Source: Prochlorococcus sp. AG-347-E23 (lineage in GTDB: Bacteria > Cyanobacteriota > Cyanobacteriia > PCC-6307 > Cyanobiaceae). From it: a DNA stretch of 47,240 nucleotides. Below the pieces are notes generated by a model. It had not been told where the DNA came from, made no database searches, and worked only from the letters and a program-made list of their open reading frames with translations. Shown here one piece after another: positions 1 through 8,115 of the stretch (its first letter is position 1; each line of letters starts with the position of its first letter). A program made the translations under genes and the position numbers. The stretch covers positions 1 through 47,240 of the forward strand of contig QCBH01000013.1 of the NCBI GenBank assembly GCA_003281685.1. Reading direction: 5' to 3'.

Positions 1-1
1 T

Positions 2-1348
2 TTTAAAAAAATAGTTTATAAAGTTATTTACAAAAATAAAAAAAATACGCTTTCATTCAAAAATACATATGGTGCTGCCAAGATAAGTTTGGAAGGGGTA
101 GAGAAAATTAATAAAAAAATTAATGATAAAGTAAAAGTTGAATTGTTAAATTACCAAAAAAATAAACTAGAGGCCCAATTAAAAACAGGAGATTATAACG
201 TTACTCTTTTTGGAGCAGGTTCTTCAGGAAAAACATCTATAGCAAGATCTTTATTGAAAAATATTGTCGGAAAAACATCAGCAAAAATAGGTACAACAAA
301 GCAAATTAATAGCTATAAAATTCGCATCCCAGTTTTAAAAAGAAACATTAATATTGTTGATACTCCAGGTTTATTCGAACCATCTAAATTAGGAGAACAA
401 AGAGAAAAAGCAACAATCATACAAGCATCAAATTCTGATTTAGTTCTTTTTGTCTTAGATCAGGACATAAATAAATACGAAAACTATTTAATTAAAGAAT
501 TATTGAAAATAGGAAAAAAAATAATAGTAGTTCTAAATAAATGTGATTTGAGGTCAAGAGATGAAAATAACCTCATCAAAGAAAATATAATTTCCATAAC
601 ATCCGCTAGGAAAAATAGAATTTCAGTTGTTCAAACAATTGCGGTACCTAAACAATCTACCTATATAAAATCAGATACTTTAAATTTAGTCCCAGAGGTA
701 GGAAGTTTATTTAGAGAAATAATTGAAACGCTAGATAATAATGGTGAAGAATTATTGGCGGATAATATTCTTTTTCGCTCAAATAAGTTAGGTATTAAAA
801 GTAAAAATTTCGTGCAAGAACAAAGATATTTGATGTCAAATAAAGTGATTAATAAATATATGTGGATAACAGGAGGAGTAATACTAGTTAATCCACTACC
901 AGCTGTTGATTTCCTAACTACTGCCTCCGTAAACCTACAAATGATAATGGAATTATCAAAAATATATGAAATAAAGCTAACAAAAAAAGATGCAAAAGAT
1001 TTAGCGAAATCACTGTTAAGCGCGTTGGCTAAACAAGGAATATTAAAAGGTGGTCTCGCCATTATTTATCCAGCTTTAGCTACAAGCTTTACTAAAATTA
1101 TATTGTCTAAATCTATACAATCAGTTACCGCAGGCTGGTTAATAAGAATAGTAGGACTAAGTTTGATTGAATATTTTAAAAATGGGCAAGATTGGGGAGA
1201 TGAAGGGATTCAAGAAGTAGTAGATAAGATTTATAGAATAAGTAAGAGAGAAGACATTTTAAACAACTTCGTAAGAGAAGCTATTTCAAAAATAGAAATG
1301 AAAAAGTATTTTAAATCAAATAAAAGTTTGCCTCCCTTTACTATGTAA
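2..1348 (+). CDS. DUF697-type GTPase, 5' end probably outside window
   Basis: P-loop GTPase of the Era/DUF697 type; its cellular role is unknown. Visible motifs are the G1 P-loop (GAGSSGKTS), G3 (DTPG) and G4 (NKCD). The C-terminal half carries the NPLPAVDFLTTASVN segment and hydrophobic stretches typical of DUF697, which suggest membrane association. The only start codon inside the window is a TTG at 89. However, the frame stays open from base 2 to that TTG and the residues just before it (NTYGAAKIS) look like coding sequence. There is no in-frame ATG before the P-loop, so I think the true start lies upstream of the window. If the TTG is used, the product is 419 aa. The 3' end overlaps a small minus-strand gene by 8 nt. 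Family is confident; start and function are not. Confidence 0.85.
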   Translation, partial: FKKIVYKVIYKNKKNTLSFKNTYGAAKISLEGVEKINKKINDKVKVELLNYQKNKLEAQLKTGDYNVTLFGAGSSGKTSIARSLLKNIVGKTSAKIGTTKQINSYKIRIPVLKRNINIVDTPGLFEPSKLGEQREKATIIQASNSDLVLFVLDQDINKYENYLIKELLKIGKKIIVVLNKCDLRSRDENNLIKENIISITSARKNRISVVQTIAVPKQSTYIKSDTLNLVPEVGSLFREIIETLDNNGEELLADNILFRSNKLGIKSKNFVQEQRYLMSNKVINKYMWITGGVILVNPLPAVDFLTTASVNLQMIMELSKIYEIKLTKKDAKDLAKSLLSALAKQGILKGGLAIIYPALATSFTKIILSKSIQSVTAGWLIRIVGLSLIEYFKNGQDWGDEGIQEVVDKIYRISKREDILNNFVREAISKIEMKKYFKSNKSLPPFTM

Positions 1349-1478
1349 AATTGGATAATTGATCATTTAAATAAGTTCTGAAATCAAAGATAGTTATTAA
1401 GAGTAAGTAAGCAATACAAATAGCTATAGATATAAACCCTGTTACTATTGCAATAATTTTTGGTCTACCCATTTTCAT
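1341..1478 (-). CDS. 45-aa single-pass membrane protein
   Basis: Short gene read directly from the minus strand. It begins MKMGRPKIIA, then has one hydrophobic segment of about 20 residues (roughly 8-30, TGFISIAICIAYLLLITIF) and a polar tail with DFRTYLNDQ. The stop is TAG. It starts 3 nt beyond the stop codon of the upstream PLP decarboxylase gene and is probably co-transcribed with it. Its own 3' end overlaps the GTPase tail by 8 nt. A second ATG at codon 3 could also be the start. I do not know its function. The positively charged N-terminus before a single membrane span suggests a short inner or thylakoid membrane protein. The evidence is the fit to the gap and the membrane-protein pattern, not homology. 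Confidence 0.6.
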   Translation of the reverse strand: MKMGRPKIIAIVTGFISIAICIAYLLLITIFDFRTYLNDQLSNFT

Positions 1479-1481
1479 TAG

Positions 1482-2867
1482 TTAAGCATCTAAAAGTCTC
1501 AAAAGTTCTTCAATGTGAGATTCTTTTGTATTGTAATTTCCCATGACAACCCGTAAAAAATATTTACCTTTAAATTTTGGTCTAGAAAGCATAAAATTAT
1601 TGTTAATTAGTTCATTAACTTTAGTTTGAGTCCATGCATCAGAGTCTTTTGGCTCAAGTTTCTTTGGTAAGAATGATACAATATGAAGAGGGCCTGAATA
1701 TATATCAAATTTATTTTTACTAATATTTTTTATAAAAAAATCTTTTCTTTTAATTGATGATTTTAAGACATTTTCTATTCCATTCAGACCTAAAAAACGT
1801 AACCCTAGCCATAGTTTGATAACCTCTGCGGGTCTAGAACCTTGTATGCCTATTTCTCCTCTATTTATGATATCGTCTTTAGATGATAGGTAAGGAAGTC
1901 CAGTAGAAAATGTATTTTCTAAACTACTCATTTCTGAAACTAATAACAAAGATGATGTCTTAGTAATGCCAATAATTTTTTGAGGATTTATTGTTATTGA
2001 ATTAGCCTGATTAATATTATTTAAACCTTCTATTGGAATAGAAGTTATGGCAAAAATGCCTCCAATGGAGCCATCGATATGAAGCCAAATATTTCTTTCT
2101 TTGCATATTTCACTTATTTCTTTGATAGGATCAATTGCTCCTCTTACAGTTGTGCCTAGAGTGGCAACAATAGCGAATATTTTTTTATTATCAATAAAAC
2201 ATTTATCTATAGTTTTTTTAAGATTTTGTATGTCAATACTGCCATTATTATCAGTTTTAATCCTGATAAGATTTGCTTCATCAAGACCCATTATTCTTAC
2301 ACATTTAATAAATGAGGAATGAGCATCTTCACTAACAAGTAATACAGAATTGGGATCTGAACCTAACCCAGAATTATGTCTAGCTGCTATAAGTGCATTC
2401 AAATTACTTAAAGTACCTCCGCTAGCTGCTATGCCTCCTGAAGAATCATTAAACCCTATTTTCTTTGCAAACCATTTGCATAATGATTCCTCAAGCAAAG
2501 TAATACTTGGAGACAACTCGTAAGCAAGAAGATTATTATTTAAACCAGCAGCAATTAAATCACCTAAAATAGAAAAAATCAAAGGTGGAGGATCCAGATG
2601 AGCTAATGAGCCTGGATGAACTGGATTAAAAGAATTATCTAGAAGGGATTGAATATCAGAAAACAAATCTTCTGTAGAATTACCATCCTCATCAGGCATT
2701 AAGCACTTGAAATTCTCATCAAATGGTAATGGACCATATTTATCGGCTTTAGAGAACCAGTCACAAAGAATTTGAGTTGTTTTATTTAGGAGAGTAATTA
2801 AGTTATCGTTAGTCCCTAGATAAGAAGGGAAGTATATATCTTTTTTATTAATTAAATCTTCAGTCAT
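1482..2867 (-). CDS. PLP-dependent group II-type decarboxylase family protein
   Basis: Fold-type I pyridoxal-phosphate enzyme of the amino-acid decarboxylase (Pyridoxal_deC) family, 461 aa, near the usual length. Visible landmarks are HPGSLAHLDPPP near residues 84-95, the GG-TLSN cofactor loop near 150, the stacking-type His in DAHSS (H183), the Asp that binds the pyridine nitrogen in HIDGS (D265), and the likely Schiff-base lysine K297 in NPQKIIGITK. The family normally has a D-P-H-K-W motif at the lysine; here it is N-P-Q-K-I. The substrate cannot be read from sequence: glutamate, aspartate, diaminobutyrate and aromatic amino acid decarboxylases share the fold. It is transcribed away from tadA and followed by a 45-codon gene. 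Confidence 0.85.
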   Translation of the reverse strand: MTEDLINKKDIYFPSYLGTNDNLITLLNKTTQILCDWFSKADKYGPLPFDENFKCLMPDEDGNSTEDLFSDIQSLLDNSFNPVHPGSLAHLDPPPLIFSILGDLIAAGLNNNLLAYELSPSITLLEESLCKWFAKKIGFNDSSGGIAASGGTLSNLNALIAARHNSGLGSDPNSVLLVSEDAHSSFIKCVRIMGLDEANLIRIKTDNNGSIDIQNLKKTIDKCFIDNKKIFAIVATLGTTVRGAIDPIKEISEICKERNIWLHIDGSIGGIFAITSIPIEGLNNINQANSITINPQKIIGITKTSSLLLVSEMSSLENTFSTGLPYLSSKDDIINRGEIGIQGSRPAEVIKLWLGLRFLGLNGIENVLKSSIKRKDFFIKNISKNKFDIYSGPLHIVSFLPKKLEPKDSDAWTQTKVNELINNNFMLSRPKFKGKYFLRVVMGNYNTKESHIEELLRLLDA

Positions 2868-2910
2868 CAGATAAGATATCTATTAATAAGTTTATTCTTA
2901 ATATTGGTAA

Positions 2911-3426
2911 ATGAGGTATATTTTTGAAAATGTAAATAGTAATTATGATGAACAGAAAGGAATAAATATTTTAAAATACTCAAAATGGATGAACTCTATT
3001 TTAAGAAGATCAGAAGAAATTGGAAAAGTTGAGTTACCAATCTGTTCAATAATTTTAGATGAGAGAGGAAGATGTATTGGACGAGGGGTTAACAGGAGAA
3101 ATATAAATAATGATCCATTAGGTCATGCTGAAATTATGGCACTAAGGCAGGCATCTCTAATAAAAAATGATTGGAGGTTTAATGAATGTATTATCATCAC
3201 AAATTTAGAACCATGTACCATGTGTGCATCGGCACTTATTCAAGCAAGGATGGGTAAAGTTGTTTTTGGTGCCTACGATAAGAAAAGAGGTGGATTAGGC
3301 GGCTCAATTGACCTATCAAAGCATAAAAGTTCTCATCACAAAATGGAAATCGTTGGAGGTATTTTAGAAGACGAATGCAGTAAAATTTTACAATTATGGT
3401 TTAAAAAGTTGAGGACTCAAAAATAG
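2911..3426 (+). CDS. tadA: tRNA-specific adenosine deaminase
   Basis: Zinc-dependent deaminase expected to convert A34 to inosine in tRNA-Arg(ACG). Both halves of the active site are present: HAEIMAL (zinc His plus catalytic Glu, about residues 72-78) and PCTMCASAL (two zinc Cys, about 100-108). The GAYDKKRGG segment is typical of TadA rather than cytidine deaminases. At 171 aa it is slightly long because of an N-terminal extension of about 20 residues (NVNSNYDEQKG). The start is an ATG 43 nt from the divergent decarboxylase gene. The last 26 nt overlap the end of the convergent aminotransferase gene. The assignment to TadA over guanine deaminase is from motif appearance and is likely but not proven. 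Confidence 0.88.
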   Translation: MRYIFENVNSNYDEQKGINILKYSKWMNSILRRSEEIGKVELPICSIILDERGRCIGRGVNRRNINNDPLGHAEIMALRQASLIKNDWRFNECIIITNLEPCTMCASALIQARMGKVVFGAYDKKRGGLGGSIDLSKHKSSHHKMEIVGGILEDECSKILQLWFKKLRTQK

Positions 3427-4585
3427 CATATTTTTTTAACTCAGTATCAAATAGGTTTAATAATCTGTCTACATTCTCCTCATTTGAGTTAAATCCCATT
3501 AATCCTATGCGCCATACCTTACCAGACAATTCTCCAAGCCCATTTCCAATTTCTATTCCAAAGTTTCTTAAAAGATGATTTCTAAAACCATCTCCATCAA
3601 CTGCAGGTGGGATCTTAACTGTTGTAAGAGTTGGTAATCGATAATCCTCTGATACATGCAATTCCATTCCTAGACTTTCTAAACCTTTCCAAAGTTTCTT
3701 TGCGTTAGTATTATGCCTATACCAAACATTCTCTAAACCTTCATTTGCAATTAATCGTAAACCTTCTCGAATTGCAAAATTCATATTTACAGGGGCAGTA
3801 TGATGATAAACGCGATCAGAACCCCAATATTTATTTAAAAGAGATAAATCTAAGTACCAGTTAGGAACTTTTGTTTTTCTTGAACTTAGTTTATCTTCAG
3901 CTCTCTTATTCATTGTAAAAGGACTTAGTCCAGGCGGGCAGCTTAATCCTTTTTGGCTACAACTATACGCTAAATCTATTTTCCATTCATCTATCAATAG
4001 TTCTAGAGCCCCAAGGGAAGTAACTGCGTCAACTAAAAACAAGCAGTTATTTTTTCTACATAAATCACCAATTCCATTAAGAGGTTGTAAAACCCCACTA
4101 GATGTTTCAGCGTGAACAATTGCAAATATAGCTGGTTTTTTAGTCTCTATTTCATACTTAATTTCTTCATAAGAAAAGGATTCACCCCAAGGTTTTTCCA
4201 TAACAGATACATCTGCTTTATATCTAGTTGCCATGTCAACTAATCTATCTCCAAAATATCCTTTTTTAGCGATAAGAATTTTTTCTCCTTCCTCTATAAA
4301 ATTAGCAATTGAAGCTTCCATAGCTGCACTACCAGTGCCACTCATTGGGAGTGTAAGACGGTTATTGCACTGCCAGGTGTACCTTAAAAGTTGCTGTACC
4401 TCAGACATCAATGAGATATATGCTTCATCTAAGTGACCAATTGGATTTAAGGAAAGAGCATTTAGAACTTCTGGATGTGCATTTGAAGGTCCAGGTCCTA
4501 ATAAAAGTCTAGAGGGAACATAAGTCTTTGAAAAATGAGACAAATTCTCTTTATTTAAAGCCGGAATAAGTTTTGCTTCTGTCAA
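3401..4585 (-). CDS. Class V alanine/serine-glyoxylate aminotransferase
   Basis: PLP aminotransferase of class V, most like alanine:glyoxylate or serine:glyoxylate aminotransferases, which make glycine from glyoxylate in photorespiration. Markers are LLLGPGPSNAHPEV at the N-terminus, MSGTGSAAMEA (phosphate-binding loop, about residues 81-91), the cofactor Asp in FLVDAVTSLG (D186) and the Schiff-base lysine in SCSQKGLSCPPG (K212). Length (394 aa) is normal. In cyanobacterial annotations this family is sometimes called soluble hydrogenase small subunit, a historical misnomer. It lies immediately upstream of, and divergent from, glnA, across a gap of about 210 nt. A glycerate kinase further along the window would take the photorespiratory product onward. 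The exact amino donor is not determinable here. Confidence 0.86.
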   Translation of the reverse strand: MTEAKLIPALNKENLSHFSKTYVPSRLLLGPGPSNAHPEVLNALSLNPIGHLDEAYISLMSEVQQLLRYTWQCNNRLTLPMSGTGSAAMEASIANFIEEGEKILIAKKGYFGDRLVDMATRYKADVSVMEKPWGESFSYEEIKYEIETKKPAIFAIVHAETSSGVLQPLNGIGDLCRKNNCLFLVDAVTSLGALELLIDEWKIDLAYSCSQKGLSCPPGLSPFTMNKRAEDKLSSRKTKVPNWYLDLSLLNKYWGSDRVYHHTAPVNMNFAIREGLRLIANEGLENVWYRHNTNAKKLWKGLESLGMELHVSEDYRLPTLTTVKIPPAVDGDGFRNHLLRNFGIEIGNGLGELSGKVWRIGLMGFNSNEENVDRLLNLFDTELKKYAIFESSTF

Positions 4586-4735
4586 AGAATTACATTCAAT
4601 TACTTTTAAATTAAACTAATATTGTCTCTAAAGCGATATTTTTTTATAGAAATTAATTCAATTTAAATAATTAAGTAAATAATTATTAAAGTTATGACTT
4701 GAAACACTGAAAGAAGACGCCTAGTGTTGAAAAAA

Positions 4736-4777
4736 GTGATGGTTGATACATAATAAGAATCATCAAGTTATTAATTT
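4736..4777 (+). promoter_or_regulatory. NtcA-activated promoter of glnA
   Basis: The sequence GTG-N8-TAC at 4736-4749 matches the NtcA operator GTA-N8-TAC with one change. Exactly 22 nt later lies TAATTT (4772-4777), fitting the -10 form TA-N3-T. Operator, 22-nt spacing and -10 together match class II NtcA-activated promoters of cyanobacteria. The predicted transcript start near 4784 leaves a leader of only about 16 nt before the glnA ATG. NtcA control of glnA is well known in cyanobacteria. Confidence 0.82.
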
Positions 4778-4799
4778 CATATAAGGTATCTTAATAGTT

Positions 4800-6221
4800 A
4801 TGTCTAAGTCTCCACAAGATGTTTTAAGTCAAATTAAAGATGAAGGAATTGAACTCATCGATTTAAAATTCACAGATATCCATGGTAAATGGCAACATTT
4901 AACTCTTACATCAGACATGATAGAAGAGGATTCATTTACAGAGGGTCTAGCATTTGACGGTTCATCAATAAGAGGTTGGAAAGCAATTAATGCCTCGGAT
5001 ATGTCAATGGTGCCCGATGCAAGTACAGCTTGGATAGATCCTTTTTATAAACATAAAACCCTAAGTATGATTTGCTCTATTCAAGAGCCTAGAAGCGGAG
5101 AGCCTTATGATAGGTGTCCAAGAGCTTTAGCCCAAAAGGCATTAAAATATTTAGATTCAACTGGTATAGCAGACACTGCATTTTTTGGACCAGAACCAGA
5201 ATTCTTTTTATTTGATGATGTTAGATATGACTCTAAAGAAGGAGGTTGTTTTTATAGTGTAGATACTATTGAAGCACCTTGGAATACAGGAAGAATTGAA
5301 GAGGGGGGAAACTTAGGGTACAAAATACAATATAAAGAAGGATATTTTCCAGTAGCTCCTAATGATACTGCGCAAGATATCAGATCTGAGATGCTTCTTC
5401 TTATGGGTGAATTAGGTATTCCCACAGAGAAACATCACCATGAAGTTGCTGGTGCCGGCCAACACGAGCTAGGAATGAAATTTGATTCGCTAATAAATGC
5501 TGCTGATAACGTTATGACTTATAAATACGTTGTCAGAAATGTTGCAAAAAAATATGGAAAAACTGCAACATTTATGCCTAAGCCTGTTTTTAATGATAAC
5601 GGAACCGGAATGCATGTTCACCAAAGTTTATGGAAGAGTGGACAGCCACTATTTTTTGGTGAAGGTGCATATGCAAATTTATCTCAAACAGCAAGATGGT
5701 ACATCGGAGGCATACTTAAACATGCTCCATCATTTTTAGCATTTACTAACCCAACTACAAATAGTTATAAAAGATTGGTTCCAGGATTCGAAGCACCTGT
5801 AAATCTCGTTTATTCTGAGGGTAATAGATCAGCTGCAGTAAGAATACCTTTAACAGGTCCAAGTCCTAAAGCCAAAAGATTAGAATTCAGATCAGGTGAC
5901 GCTCTTGCGAATCCTTACTTAGCATTTTCTGTAATGATGCTTGCTGGTATTGATGGAATTAAAAATCAAATTGATCCTGGTGATGGAGTTGATGTAGATT
6001 TATTTGAACTTCCAGCTGATGAACTAGCAAAAATTGATACAGTACCTTCATCTCTAAATGACTCACTTAATGCGCTAAAAGCAGATAAGGATTATCTATT
6101 AGCTGGTGGAGTATTTACAGAAGATTTTATTGATAACTTTATCGATATAAAATACGAAGAGGTGCAACAACTAAGACAAAGGCCTCATCCACATGAATTC
6201 TTCATGTATTACGATGCATAA
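4800..6221 (+). CDS. glnA: Glutamine synthetase type I
   Basis: Makes glutamine from glutamate, ammonium and ATP; the entry point of ammonium into the GS-GOGAT cycle. At 473 aa it is standard length for the dodecameric GSI-beta type. Signatures seen: FDGSSIRGW near residue 52, the ATP/metal region [23 protein letters not shown], and the glutamate-binding/flap region [28 protein letters not shown] segment. The position equivalent to the adenylylated Tyr of enteric enzymes is Phe402 (DLFELP), so adenylylation is impossible; cyanobacteria instead use small inactivating factors. It has its own NtcA-type promoter and a strong hairpin terminator, so it is a monocistronic unit. Confidence 0.98.
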   Translation: MSKSPQDVLSQIKDEGIELIDLKFTDIHGKWQHLTLTSDMIEEDSFTEGLAFDGSSIRGWKAINASDMSMVPDASTAWIDPFYKHKTLSMICSIQEPRSGEPYDRCPRALAQKALKYLDSTGIADTAFFGPEPEFFLFDDVRYDSKEGGCFYSVDTIEAPWNTGRIEEGGNLGYKIQYKEGYFPVAPNDTAQDIRSEMLLLMGELGIPTEKHHHEVAGAGQHELGMKFDSLINAADNVMTYKYVVRNVAKKYGKTATFMPKPVFNDNGTGMHVHQSLWKSGQPLFFGEGAYANLSQTARWYIGGILKHAPSFLAFTNPTTNSYKRLVPGFEAPVNLVYSEGNRSAAVRIPLTGPSPKAKRLEFRSGDALANPYLAFSVMMLAGIDGIKNQIDPGDGVDVDLFELPADELAKIDTVPSSLNDSLNALKADKDYLLAGGVFTEDFIDNFIDIKYEEVQQLRQRPHPHEFFMYYDA

Positions 6222-6246
6222 TTAAAAGAACACATTAGTTTAAATT

Positions 6247-6295
6247 AATCAATTTGAGAAATATCACAAAATATTCTCAAATTGATTTTTTTTTT
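6247..6295 (+). terminator. Rho-independent terminator of glnA
   Basis: A perfect 14-bp inverted repeat (6247-6260 with 6274-6287, arms AATCAATTTGAGAA / TTCTCAAATTGATT) with a 13-nt loop runs into a tract of ten T residues (6286-6295). It lies 25 nt after the glnA stop. The stem is AT-rich but long, as expected in a low-GC genome. Confidence 0.88.
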
Positions 6296-6323
6296 GTTGG
6301 AATGTATATATATAAATTGAAAA

Positions 6324-7379
6324 ATGGCTAGGGAATCTATTTCAAAAATTGCATATAAAACGCTACAACAAAGTAAAAGCATTGCAGGTTTCGCTCACAA
6401 GCAGATAAGTTCAAGATTAATGAATTTTATTCTTCCCGATTCGAAGCTTGAAAATATTGATATAAATAAGGATCTTCTAATCCAAATCCAAAATTCAATG
6501 GATATCTTAAGAGAAGAAGATTGGAATGATGCAGAAAAAAATATATATCCAAAAAAATTATTGTTTGACGAGCCATGGCTTAGATATCTAACTCAATATC
6601 CAAAAATTTGGCTCGATATGCCTAATACATGGGATAGACGCAGAAAACAAAACTTTGATGATCTACCAAAATCAATTGATAAAAATAATTATCCTCAATA
6701 TTACTTGAGAAATTTTCATCATCAAACAGATGGTTATTTATCAGATTTTTCAGCTAGCATTTATGACCTACAAGTAGAAATACTTTTCAACGGAAGTGCT
6801 GACTCAATGAGGAGAAGAATTATCAAGCCAATAAAAGAAGGACTTGAAATTTTTAGCGATAGAAAAAAAAGTTCTATTAAAATACTTGATGTAGCTACTG
6901 GTTCAGGAAGAACATTAAAACAATTAAGAGCTGCATTTCCTAAAGAAAAAATTACAGGAATTGATTTATCTGATTCATACTTAAAAGAGGCAAGTAGATA
7001 TATTTCAGATTTAGATGGAGATTTAATTCAGTTAATAAAAGGTAATGCAGAAGAATTACCTTTTGACAATGATAGTTTTCAATGCATTTCTTGTGTTTAC
7101 TTATTTCATGAATTACCTAGAACAATTAGAGCTAAAGTATTAAATGAATTTTTTAGAGTTCTTGAACCTGGGGGGATATTAGTATTAGCTGATTCAATTC
7201 AAATAAGTGATTCGCCTGACTTTACACCCGTAATGGAAAACTTCTATAAATCTTTTCATGAGCCTTTTTATTGTGATTACATAAAAGAGGATATAAATTT
7301 AAAAATAGAGGAAGTAGGGTTTAAAGATGTAAAATCAAATTCCTTTTTTATGACCAAAGTATGGTCTGCTGTAAAGTAA
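6324..7379 (+). CDS. SAM-dependent methyltransferase (class I, UbiE-like)
   Basis: A 351-aa protein whose C-terminal half is a class I methyltransferase. Motif I is LDVATGSGRTLKQL (about residue 188), the acidic ribose-binding residue is in ITGIDLSDSYL, motif II-like LPFDNDSFQCISCVYLFHELP follows, and EFFRVLEPGGILVLADS is the post-II strand. The N-terminal ~150 residues have no motif I recognise and contain aromatic-rich PWLRYLTQYPKIW. Homologues are widespread in cyanobacteria and plastids, but the substrate is not known to me; the likeness to UbiE/MenG-type enzymes is only in the SAM fold. It begins after the glnA terminator and is followed 12 nt later by a small gene, likely in one transcript. 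Confidence 0.85.
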   Translation: MARESISKIAYKTLQQSKSIAGFAHKQISSRLMNFILPDSKLENIDINKDLLIQIQNSMDILREEDWNDAEKNIYPKKLLFDEPWLRYLTQYPKIWLDMPNTWDRRRKQNFDDLPKSIDKNNYPQYYLRNFHHQTDGYLSDFSASIYDLQVEILFNGSADSMRRRIIKPIKEGLEIFSDRKKSSIKILDVATGSGRTLKQLRAAFPKEKITGIDLSDSYLKEASRYISDLDGDLIQLIKGNAEELPFDNDSFQCISCVYLFHELPRTIRAKVLNEFFRVLEPGGILVLADSIQISDSPDFTPVMENFYKSFHEPFYCDYIKEDINLKIEEVGFKDVKSNSFFMTKVWSAVK

Positions 7380-7391
7380 ATAAAAAATTCT

Positions 7392-7655
7392 ATGACCTAT
7401 TGGGATAAAGATACTAAACAGCTTGTTCAAAGTCTTAATGACAAATTAAAGATTGATCATTCTAAATGGCATAAAGATAAAGGAAATAAATATAAACGAT
7501 CTGCAGAACTGATTTCAGCGGGATTATGCCATTTAATTATTTCTTGTAATGAGAAGGAAACTATTGAGTATATAGAAGAAAGTATTAAATGGTTAAAAGA
7601 AATTAACGTAGATCAACCTTGCCCTAGTAAAAATCACCTTTTTAAAGCCAACTGA
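7392..7655 (+). CDS. Small conserved cyanobacterial protein (DUF6439-like)
   Basis: An 87-aa soluble, charged protein with no signal peptide or membrane span. It contains an HSKWHKDKGNKYKRSAELISAGL-type segment resembling a family of short cyanobacterial proteins (I think DUF6439; recall, not a search). It is predicted to be largely helical. It starts 12 nt after the methyltransferase gene and is probably co-transcribed. Its last 22 nt overlap the end of the convergent anti-sigma gene. Function unknown. Confidence 0.72.
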   Translation: MTYWDKDTKQLVQSLNDKLKIDHSKWHKDKGNKYKRSAELISAGLCHLIISCNEKETIEYIEESIKWLKEINVDQPCPSKNHLFKAN

Positions 7656-8068
7656 AGCCTATTACCTTTATTACTCCATCTAATATCATCAAAACATTCA
7701 TTAATAATGTATAGTCCTCGGCCATTTACACTACTTATTTTTTTTGGTAATCTGTAGTCTCTTTTTTTTATTTCTAAACCATTACCCTGATCTTGAATTT
7801 GCCAAACACACCAATTAGGAGTGATTATTCTTCTTACTCTAATATTTTTTTTAGGATCTAATTTATTACCATGTTTTACTGCGTTAACCAGAGCTTCATG
7901 TAAACCAAGTTTTATAAGATAGCTTGATTGAGAATTTTTAATAGGTTCTAATAATTGATCGACAAATTCATTTAACTGTAAGGATGATTCGAATTCGTAG
8001 TTTGACCAATTAATCTTTGGTCTTTTAAAAAATTTTTTAAAAATATTTTTGCCCCGAAATAAGGACAT
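7634..8068 (-). CDS. Anti-sigma regulatory factor, RsbW-like histidine-kinase-type ATPase
   Basis: A 144-aa single-domain HATPase of the RsbW/SpoIIAB class, which binds a sigma factor or other partner and phosphorylates a STAS antagonist. The N-box is LHEALVNAVKHGNK (about residues 74-87), and the G1/G2 ATP-lid motifs are IQDQGNGLEI and SSVNGRGLYIINECFD. A possible STAS partner is encoded at 32045-32389 in this window. Cyanobacteria use such partner-switching modules to control sigma factors or adenylate cyclases; the target here is unknown. It lies downstream of gun4 on the same strand with a 47-nt gap. Confidence 0.85.
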   Translation of the reverse strand: MSLFRGKNIFKKFFKRPKINWSNYEFESSLQLNEFVDQLLEPIKNSQSSYLIKLGLHEALVNAVKHGNKLDPKKNIRVRRIITPNWCVWQIQDQGNGLEIKKRDYRLPKKISSVNGRGLYIINECFDDIRWSNKGNRLQLALKR

Positions 8069-8115
8069 AATAATATTTTGATACTCTCTTAATTTTAACT
8101 TATTTAATACCTCAT

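Noticed and set aside
661..1062. 133-codon minus-strand frame inside the GTPase gene
   Set aside because: Antisense shadow of the DUF697 domain with no recognisable motif.
4586..4735. Second NtcA-like site (GTA-N8-TTA) upstream of the main one
   Set aside because: The right half-site does not match TAC and no -10 follows at the required spacing.
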